In this document: positions 55,974 through 64,000 of the stretch, one piece after another | How the letters are laid out: the number at the start of each line of letters is the position of its first letter | Numbering within the stretch: the stretch's first letter is position 1 | Assembly (NCBI GenBank): GCA_947685225.1 | Contig: CANTUV010000008.1 | Span: forward strand, 45,381,501 to 45,445,500 | DNA: 64,000 nt | Source: Garcia nutans | Taxonomy: Eukaryota; Streptophyta; Magnoliopsida; Malpighiales; Euphorbiaceae | Direction: 5' to 3' | The notes under the pieces: generated by a model | What the model saw: the letters and a program-made list of their open reading frames with translations, nothing else | What the model was told of the DNA's origin: nothing | The model's database searches: none | Position numbers and translations under genes: made by a program

Positions 55974-56905
55974 TGCTCCTGGTGAGAAGGTAACTGAGTA
56001 GCTGCTGGATTCTATGTCACTAGCGTAGATAGGGTTGTCGTACACTCTTGAACTGCCGTACTCCAGGTCTCTGAGCCAGAAAGGATCAATGATATGTTAT
56101 ACAATCCTTGTATACATGTATGCACAAATAACTTCCACACACTATTGGCGAGTCTCTTTTCCTAGGTATATGGTCAATAAAATACCAACATGGGATATTT
56201 TGTTCTTGAAAAATTCCCTCGGATGGTTTAACAATTGTTGCATTTTCTAATATAGAAGTTGGTCCATGATAATTCCCATTAATTAAGTTTTAATCCATAG
56301 AATCTCAATTAAAATAGCTTTTATGCTATATTCGATTAAAACTAAATTAAGAGGTTTATCACAAGTAAGTTTCCTATTTAAAAAAATAACTAGTGATTCA
56401 TGCCAAAAACAATCTCATGGTTAATAATTCTTTGGCATAAATTAGGCTCACAATTGATTTTTGGTATTTCATAATTGACCTAAATAGTTTTTAATCTCTC
56501 TTTGTAATCTTTGATGAAAGATAATTTTGTTGCAAAGCTTTTGGGCTTTGAAAGTTTTTGGGCCATAAGGTGGAAGACGATTTTTGACCCATCTTGAAAG
56601 AGTTTATGTTGAAAGACCGACTTGAAATTTTGAAATTTTGAGATTTGGTCTTTTGGATTCAAAGGAAATTTTTTTTGAGCTTACAATATAGGTAGATCAT
56701 ATTAGAAGAAGAACAAACCAAATAAGCAATGATTTAAACCAAGATAAATTAACCATAGTCAAATAATAAGTATTTGGGGTAAAAATTTAAGAAAAATAAC
56801 TAGGTCAATTACATGAGCATAAGTCTTTGGGATGAAAGGTTTTAGGCTCCCATATTAAGTATATACCAAAAGGTACAAGGCTATGAGTGGTTATGCCATG
56901 CTCGA
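55974..56905 (-). other. Leader of Tat element J
   Basis: Collinear, inverted, with the leader of B. The gag-proximal end has TTTCTGGCTCAGAG (minus strand, near 56072-56085). The leader stops at 56905, where element I is inserted (left duplication candidate CTCGA, 56901-56905). Its primer site and 5' LTR lie beyond element I, outside the window. Confidence 0.78.
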
Positions 56906-59426
56906 TGTAATATCCCAAAGTATACCCTAAAAGTTTTGAAATATTTATTGTTGTATTTGGATTAAATGTATATGTTTAAGTGGAAAGATAAAAGAGGTAA
57001 AGAGAAGAGTGTATATGTTGTATATATGAGATATATACAACATATACAAGTCAAAGAAATGGAAGGTCAAAAGAAGATTTATTTACTTTTATTAAATTAA
57101 TTGAAATGGAAATTAGTAAGTGGATGAAGATTTTTATGAATATTATATTAATAAAATTGCTTGCTTGAGAATTAAAGGGAGTTTTAGTGGTTGAAAGAAG
57201 AGTTGGGTGTTGACTTTGCTTTTCTCTATTCATCTTCTTCTTCTTTTCTTTTCTCCTTGGCCGGCTAGCTCCATAGCAAGAGAGAATGTGAGATTTTGTC
57301 TTTCCAAACTCAAGATTGAAGGATGTTTCAAGTGATCAAGTTGGAAATCTAAGAGTTTTCATCACTTTTGGTAAGTTCTCCATTTGATTCTTTGGTTTTC
57401 TTCTAAGTTTGTGCTTTGAGTTTGGTGTTTGATTGTTGATGGTATGTGTATATTTGATTATGGTGTATTTGAGGGTGTTTGATCTTATTGGTGTTGATTT
57501 TGAGATAGAGTTAAGTTTGGTGTTGGAAGAAAACAAGTGCTGTGTGTATGTGATGGTTGTAAATTGGTGTTTGATGCATGTATTGAGTTGTTTTGATGTT
57601 TTTGCAAGTTAGTATGGTTTATGGGTGTGTTTAGTTAAGTTTGTTTGGAGTGGAAGATGGTGGAAGTAAGAGGTTTGTTGGATGTGATGTTGTTGTTGCC
57701 GGAATCAGGATTTTTGGCCTGACACGCCCATGAGCACGGCCAAGTCTTTAGGTGTGTTAATGATTTTATTTTTTGGATGGGTGACACGACCAATGTCATG
57801 CCCATGTCACTGAGCGTGTCACAGCTTTTGTGTTGTAGTAGCATTGACACATCCAGTGACATGCCCATGTCACTGAGCGTGTCATAACTACTGTGTTGAG
57901 GGAGGATTGACAAGGCCAGTGACACGCCCATGTCACTGAGCGTGTCAAAGCTTATATGTTATGAGTTTAGGGCACGGTCAGGGACACACCCGTGTTGTTG
58001 AGCATGTCATGTGTAGAGTTTTCCCTAGTTGATTCTTAGCCTTATTATCTCATGTGTATCTTTAAGTGACTGTGTATTATCACTTTTTGATTAGGTTTTG
58101 AAGAGATTGAGTTTGCCTAATCCAAGCGTGGGAGGATTCTTGGAAGAAGAAGTGTTTAGATTGGTGTGAGTTGCTCTTGAGGTAAGTACAAACTTACATG
58201 GTTGCATACATTTACATGACTTTGAGACTTAACACAATTGGTTATAAATGTGTTAAGTATTTATTACATTGTTAATACATTTGATTAATGTTATGATTCG
58301 CATAATGTGAAAGATATGATGATCATTCAAAATGTATATCCAATGCAATTGGCTATGTAAACTTTAATGATGAGATGTGCAGCCATTATTGTTGGCTATA
58401 ATGATGCAGATGAAATAATTGGGGCATGGTTGCCTAGTTTGATTATGAAAAATGAAATGAAAAATGAATTGTGAAAGAGATTGATAATGAGATAAATGAA
58501 TTAATTGTGTTCCTAGTATGTTATTCAATTTTCAGAGTTCTGGGTTTGGCGGCATGCCTATGAATTACTGGGCAGGTGAAAACACTGGGTCGTAAGCCGA
58601 GCCCAGCTGATAAATATGAAAAATGATATTTTTCAGGTGAAAAGACAGGGTCGTAAGCCTAAAAAATAGTAACAGTCTAGCCGGGTTGAGTACCAAGATA
58701 CTAGGGCCCTGGGGTCTAGCCTGGTTGAGGTCCAAGAGACTGGGTCTGTTACGTTATCCATGGATAGATATATATATCACCTATAGGCTTGATGAATGTG
58801 ATTATGGACTGAAGCAGTAACTCCAAATTTTGAATAACATATTAGATCCTTCTTGGGCCCATGATTGTCTTTGTTTTAATGTGAATCATAAATGGTAAAA
58901 CAATTAAATAAGATAATGAAAGGTAATGTTATGAAATATAACATTTTTGAATATGATCTATATTGCTTGAAAGTATGACATTGACATTGCATTAAAGCAT
59001 ATTGTTATTGTGGTTTGTACCACTAAGCCTATGGCTTAGCACGATTGTGGTTCATCGCGCAGGTGATAGGGTAGAACCGGAGAGTTCAGCTAGACTGAAT
59101 CGAGTCTAGAATTTGAAGTGTTGATTGTGGGATTAAAGATCAGAGACAAACTGCCAAACATGTATAAACTTTATGTTTTGTAAACATTGATTTTGATGTA
59201 TTTATATATGTAAATACCACTACATTTTCCGCTGCATAATGAATAAATGTTTTATCTAGTATAGTTTATAATATAATATGAAGTGCTTTAAGTTTTCTTA
59301 TATTATTGCAGAAGAGAAAAAAAATTGGGTTATCTAATATAAACTGTGGCACTCCTGTATTCGGTATATGTATATTACAGGTGTAGTAGTATGTAGTATG
59401 CGTATAGAGGGTATAGGGGTGTTACA
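56906..59426 (+). mobile_element. 5' LTR of element I
   Basis: 2521 bases, TGTAATATCCC to GGGTGTTACA. It matches the G LTR over both ends and in several inner blocks, such as ATACCYTAAAAGTTTTGA and the GTCCAAGAGACTGGGTCTGTTAC block near 58730. It holds GTGTC-type dyads at 57718-58008 and a CTAAGCC/GGCTTAG palindrome at 59023-59039. Confidence 0.92.
57718..58008. repeat. GACACGCCC/GCGTGTC words in LTR I
   Basis: Four spaced copies of a unit around GTGACATGCCCATGTCAC followed by TGAGCGTGTC. It is a Tekay counterpart of the Athila and Tat GACACGGCC dyads but with a different core. Confidence 0.75.
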
Positions 59427-59433
59427 TATGTTT

Positions 59434-59450
59434 TGGTATCAGAGCCTAGG
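59434..59450 (+). other. Primer-binding site of element I
   Basis: TGGTATCAGAGCCTAGG, seven bases after the LTR end. Initiator tRNA-Met type, same as element G. Confidence 0.92.
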
Positions 59451-59595
59451 TTTGAGATTCTCAACCTAGGTAAATTGTAAGAAAAAGAACATTTTGAATC
59501 TAAAGTTGGTTTTTAAATAAGATACATGTTTTGGTATTGGCAGTCTCTAATCTTTGATGAGGTATATTCTGCTATGTTTGCAAATATAGGTAGTG

Positions 59596-60818
59596 ATGGC
59601 GTCTCAGTCATGTCAGTCCATAGAAGGTAGTGTTGAGAGTGTAGCTCCTGAAGAGGGTAGAGATGGAGCTAGGATTGAGAGAGCTGGAGAGGCACCTACT
59701 CCTGTGCAAGAGAGATCAGCTGCTGATGAGGTTCCGCCAGTTTGGTTACTGCATGTGGTAGAATTGTTGAGGCAAGCTCCAGTGCAGCCACCGCCACCAC
59801 AGCCACAAGTACCGGTGAGGCATTATGATAAATTGAGGAAATTTGGGGCTGAAGATTTCTTTGGTACTACAGATCCTGCAGTAGCTGAGCAGTGGTTGGA
59901 TAGAGTTCAGAGGGTAATCATCCAGTTGCAAGCCACTCCTGAAGAGAAATTTGATTATGCTAGGTCCCTCCTGCAGAAAGATGCTTATGATTGGTGGAAG
60001 ACAGTTCCTCATGCTATGGATGATCCACCGACTTTGTTTTATAGTGATTTTCTACGGGAGTTTGAGAAGAAATATACTTTGAGGGAGTATGAGGATGTCA
60101 AGAAGATGAAATTTCTGAATCTGAGACAAGATAACAGGGCTGTGACAGAGTATGAGGTAGAGTTCATCCGATTGAGTCATTATGTATTATTTCATATGAG
60201 ATTGACCGGTGTAGGAGATTTGAAGAAGGGTTGAGGCCCTCTATTATGTGTATTGTTGCTGGTTCCCGGTATCAGGATCTTTCCCAGCTTGTTGTAGCAG
60301 CCAGAAGTATTGAGAGAGCACAGGCTATTGCAGCAGCTGCTACTGAAGAGGAGACCAGAGTTAGGAGATCCCAGTTTGAGGCAGGGTCTTCATCTATGAA
60401 GAGAGGCTGAGGAAGTTTTGTTCCGAGAGTCAGTAGGAGCCAGAGGCAGTCGGGTAGGTCAGTTCAGTATCAGAGGCAGAGACCGAGACCTATAGTTTCT
60501 GTAGCTAGTGCTCTGACTCCAGTGGTTCAGAGGTATACTCCACCTACATGTTTCCATTGTGGAAGGATACATGGGGGTGTTTGTTGGAAGATTAGTGGAT
60601 TAGCTGTGTGTTTCAGATGTGGATCGACTGACCATTTCATTAGAGATTGTCCTGAGATGCAGGAGCATAGGCAGGCAGATTCTGCAGTTTCTCGACCTAG
60701 TGTGAGAGGAGGTCGAAGTGGCAGAGGTGTAAGTAGAAGTGGTCGACCTGGGATCAGTAAGAGAGGAGGCTCTACATCCGGAGGTAGTAGGCCAGATGAG
60801 GCTGGGTCTTCTCAGTGA
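59596..60818 (+). pseudogene. gag: Gag of element I
   Basis: ATG at 59596 (MASQSCQSIEGS), preferred over a GTG three bases earlier. The gag core spans about 59820-60230 (FFGTTDPAVAEQWLDRVQ, then KFLNLRQDNRAVTEYE). A frameshift near 60210 and a stop near 60410 follow. Two cysteine knots come next, CFHCGRIHGGVC and CFRCGSTDHFIRDC (the latter a classical zinc knuckle), then a Ser/Gly/Arg-rich tail. It would form the particle and bind RNA. Confidence 0.9.
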
Positions 60819-61440
60819 GTGTATGTGATGCAGAGGCAACCAGATGCTTCAGCAGTCATTGCGGCTACATTTTCTTTATTTGGCATTTCAGTTATTGCTT
60901 TGATTGATCCAGGATCTACTCATTCATACATAAGTGCATCTATCTTGTCTGTGTCTTAATTGCATTCAGAGTCCTTAGGATTTGATATCTTGGTGACAAA
61001 TCCTTTAGGGCATAGTTTGGTAGTTAGCAAGGTGCGTCGTGATAGTTCAGTTGTGGTGCAAGGTGAGGAGTTTCTTGGTGATTTGATTGAAATGCCTTTT
61101 AAGGAGTATGATTTGATTTTAGCTATGGATTGGTTGTCTAAGCATGGAGCTATGGTAGACTGTCAAAAGAAGTGTGTTACCCTGAGAACCAGTGATGGTA
61201 GAAGTGTGATGGTATCTAGTGAGCAGAGACAACTTGCATCCTTGTTTGTGTCAGCTGTTGCAGCTAGAAAGTTGATTAGAAAAGGGTGGGACGCTTATCT
61301 TGCTCATGTTGTGGATACCAGAGTAGTGGGTTCTCAACTTGATAGTATACCCACAGTTGCGGAATTTCCAGATTTTTTTTGGAGGAGTTGCCAGGGTTAC
61401 CCCCTGAGAGAGAGGTTGAGTTTGGTATTGATTTGTTGCC
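60819..61440 (+). pseudogene. pro: Protease region of element I
   Basis: In the same frame as the gag knuckles. The active-site motif LIDPGSTHSYIS is at about 60904-60939, and FKEYDLILAMDWLSKHGAMV lies near 61100-61160. TGA at 60816 and TAA at 60957 interrupt it. A frame change near 61370 leads into the linker to reverse transcriptase. Confidence 0.85.
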
Positions 61441-62727
61441 TGGTACCACTCCCATCTCTATTACTCCTTATCGAATGGCACCTGCTGAGTTGAGAGAGTT
61501 GAAGGTACAATTGCAGGTGTTTCTCCGTGGGGAGCTCCTATTTTGTTTGTGAAGAAGAAGGATGGTACTTTGAGGTTGTGCATCGATTATAGGCAATTGA
61601 ACAAGGTGACTATCAAGAATAAGTACCCTTTGCCTAGGATAGATGATCTCTTTGATCAGTTGAAGGGAGCAACAATGTTTTCCAAGATTGATTTGAGATC
61701 AGGGTACCATCAGTTGAGAGTCAGAGCTGAAGATGTTCCTAAGACAGCTTTCCGCACAAGATATGGGCATTATGAGTTTTTAGTGATGCCTTTTGGATTG
61801 ACGAATGCACCTGCAGCTTTCATGGATTTGATGAATAGGGTGTTTAGGCCCTATCTAGATCAGTTTGTGGTGGTCTTTATTGATGATATTTTGGTGTATT
61901 CGCGTAATGAAGAGGATCATGACAAGCATCTATGGATTGTATTGCAGACCTTGAGAGAGAAGCAATTGTATGCTAAACTGTCAAAATGTGAGTTTTGGCT
62001 TGATCAAGTGACTTTTCTCGGACATATAGTTTCAGCAGATGGTATAAGAGTTGATCTGAATAAAGTTGAGGCCATTTTGAATTGGAGTCCACCGAAGTCT
62101 GTGACTGAAGTTAGAAGTTTTCTGGGTTTGGTAGGATATTATCGACGGTTTGTGAAAGGTTTTTCTTTGATAGCTACTCCACTCACCAGATTACTTCGGA
62201 AGGGAATTAGATTTGTGTGGACAGACCTGGGTCAAGCAAGCTTTGAGCAGTTGAAAGAAATGTTGACTCAAGCTCCTGTTCTTACTTTGCCTGTGGAAGA
62301 TAAACCATATGTGATTTACAATGATGCTTCACATAATGGTTTAGGTTGTGTTTTGATGCAAGAGGGTAAAGTCATAGCTTATGCTTCTCGGCAGTTGAAG
62401 CCGCATGAGCTTAATTATCCGACGCATGATTTGGAGTTAGCAGCCATAGTTTTTGCCTTGAAGATTTGGCAACATTACTTGTTTGGGGAGAAGTGCTTCA
62501 TTTACACGGATCATAAGAGTTTGAAATATTTGGGGGTTCAGAGAGAGCTTAATCTTCGGCAAAGACGATGGTTGGAGCTGATTAAAGATTATGACTGTTT
62601 GATTGATTATCATCCTGGTAAGGCAAATGTTGTTGCGGATGCCTTGAGTCAGAAGTCTTTGGCAGGTTTGACTGTTTATTCGCTCTCATTGCTTGTTGAG
62701 TTGAGAGCGTTGCATGCTAATTTTTAA
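61441..62727 (+). pseudogene. pol: Reverse transcriptase and RNase H of element I
   Basis: Open from 61543 for 394 codons. FVKKKDGTLRLCIDYRQLNK and the catalytic VVFIDDILVYS are intact, and FGLTNAPAAFMDLMN lies between them. RNase H follows with YNDASHNGLGCVLMQ, LELAAIVFALKIWQHYLFG and ADALSQKS. Just upstream, near 61515, a short in-frame segment of the reverse transcriptase start is missing, which joins the linker to the SPWGAP motif in a different frame. The enzyme core looks intact while its expression is broken. Confidence 0.9.
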
Positions 62728-64000
62728 TCATGTGATGATGGAGCCTTGTTATCTCAGTTGCATTTGAGACCAGTGTTGTTGGATCAGATTAAAGAGGCTT
62801 AATTGTCTGATGAGAAAATTCAGAAGATTGTTTCGGGTTCCCAGAAAGGAGAGAACCGAGATTTCCATATGAGAGACAATGGTAGCCTTTGGTTCAAGGA
62901 TAGATTGTGTGTTCCTGATGATGCTAGTTTAAGAAAGATTATTTTGGAAGAAGCACATCAATCAGTTTTTGCTATGCACCCTGGGAGTACTAAATGTATC
63001 ATGATTTGAAGCAACATTACTGGTGGTCAGGTATGAAGAGAGATAGAGCGGAGTTTGTATCCAAGTGTCTCACTTGTCAGAGGGTAAAAGCTGAGCACGA
63101 AATTCCAACAGGGTTGCTTCAACCTTTATCAGTGCCTGAATGAAAATGGGAACGTGTGACAATGGATTTTATGTCTGGTTTGCCATTGACTCAGAAGAAG
63201 CATGATGCTATCTGGGTGATTGTTGATCGATTGACGAAGACAGCTCATTTTCTTCCAGTTCGGATGGACTATTCTCTTGAGAAGTTGGCTGAGCTGTATA
63301 TCAGTGGGATAGTGAAGTTGCATGGAGTCCCAATTTCTTTAGTGTCTGATCGAGATCCCCGGTTTACTTTGAGGTTTTGGAAGAGTTTACATGGTGCTTT
63401 GGGTTCTCAATTGCACTTTAGCACTGCTTTTCATTTGCAGACAGATGGGCAGTCAGAGAGAGTGATACAAATTTTGGAGGACATGTTGAGAAGCTGTGTC
63501 ATTGAATTCTCTAGAAGTTGGGACAGATTTTTGCCATTAATGGAATTTGCTTATAATAATAGTTATCAGTCTAGCATTAAAATGGCACCTTATGAGGCAT
63601 TATATGGTAGAAGATGCAGAACGCCTCTATGTTGGAATGAAGTTGGAGAAGGCAAATTCGTTGGTCCTGATTTGATTAAAGAAACGGAAGAAAAAGTGAA
63701 AATAATTCAGGATCGGTTGAAAGCAGCTTCAAATCGGCAGAAATCTTATTCAGATTTGAAGAGGAGAGACATAGAGTTCAATGTTGGAGATAAAGTATTT
63801 CTGAAAGTGTCTCCTTGGAAAAAGATTTTGAGATTTGGCCGCAAAGGGAAGCTAAGTCCTCGTTTTATTGGACCTTATGAGGTATTTGAGAGAGTGGGAC
63901 CAGTTGCTTATCGAATTGCTTTGCCGCCTGAGTTGGATAGAATTCACAATGTCTTCCATGTTTCTATGCTGCGGAGGTACAGATCAGACCCATCTCATGT
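62728..64000 (+). pseudogene. pol: Integrase of element I, continuing past the right edge
   Basis: Stops at 62725 and 62800 and a frameshift near 63000 break the N-terminal part. The zinc-binding half is recognisable (HPGSTK, then CLTCQRVK). TGA at 63141 follows. From 63144 the frame is open to the window end. The three acidic catalytic positions are present: TMDFMSGLP, SLVSDRDPRFT and TDGQSERVIQ. The C-terminal part has DKVFLKVSPWK and ends at VSMLRRYRSD. A chromodomain, expected next, is outside the window. Confidence 0.9.

Larger units (their letters stand above)
56906..64000 (+). mobile_element. Tekay/Del-like LTR retrotransposon I (right end outside window)
   Basis: 5' LTR, tRNA-Met primer site, gag with two zinc-binding knots, protease, reverse transcriptase, RNase H and integrase in chromovirus order. 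Reverse transcriptase and integrase motifs, and the NVFHVSMLRRY ending of the integrase region, are typical of Tekay/Del elements, which carry a chromodomain further on. The 3' LTR and chromodomain are not in the window. Several stops and frameshifts are present. Confidence 0.9.

Overview
This window looks like nuclear repeat DNA of a flowering plant, most likely a eudicot. Almost all of it is LTR retrotransposons nested in one another. The calls rest on long terminal repeats with TG...CA ends, tRNA primer-binding sites, purine tracts, short target-site duplications, and decayed gag-pol reading frames of the plant Ty3/Gypsy lineages Tat/Ogre, Athila and Tekay/Del. I found no intact host gene, no rRNA or tRNA gene and no CRISPR array. 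The DNA is AT-rich, and nearly every coding region carries in-frame stops or frameshifts. The species cannot be fixed from the sequence.

Layout. 1-3468: minus-strand Tat-type LTR, leader and LTR remnants. 3469-6784: Tat LTR, primer site and leader of a plus-strand element whose coding part is gone. 6785-7065: LTR scrap with an inverted segment. 7066-22963: a nearly complete, decayed Tat element (B, 15.9 kb) with 5' LTR, gag, protease, reverse transcriptase, two RNase H domains, integrase, an antisense gene, several tandem arrays and a 3' LTR. 22964-23759: gag scrap joined directly to that LTR. 23760-25452: truncated Tat LTR. 25453-28765: DNA ending in the start of a CACTA (En/Spm) transposase, split by a solo Athila LTR (26324-28208, TSD GTTAT). 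28766-33619: decayed Athila gag-pol. 33620-35198: Tat, Athila and Tat scraps. 35199-52420: an internally deleted minus-strand Athila element (F, TSD ACTGA/ACTTA) that hosts G (38097-48165, TSD GGGTT), a very young LTR element with no coding capacity. 52421-56905: rest of a minus-strand Tat element (J). 56906-64000: a plus-strand Tekay-like element (I) inserted in J's leader and running off the right edge.

How the parts work together. B and I are degenerate relatives of autonomous elements. G shares LTR ends, primer site and LTR motifs with I, so it was probably mobilised by proteins of an I-like element. F lacks most of gag and pol and was probably also non-autonomous.

The most striking signal is not coding. 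Several families carry short dyads or hairpins whose two arms change together between copies. These are: a triplet of hairpins in the Tat LTRs; GACACGGCC/GGCCGTGTC dyads in Tat, Athila and Tekay-like elements; and three different dyad arrays in the 3' part of B. B also carries an antisense gene with its own TATA box and intron-like gaps. The Tat gag frame stays open upstream of its ATG to a splice-acceptor-like site, which suggests a spliced N-terminal exon.
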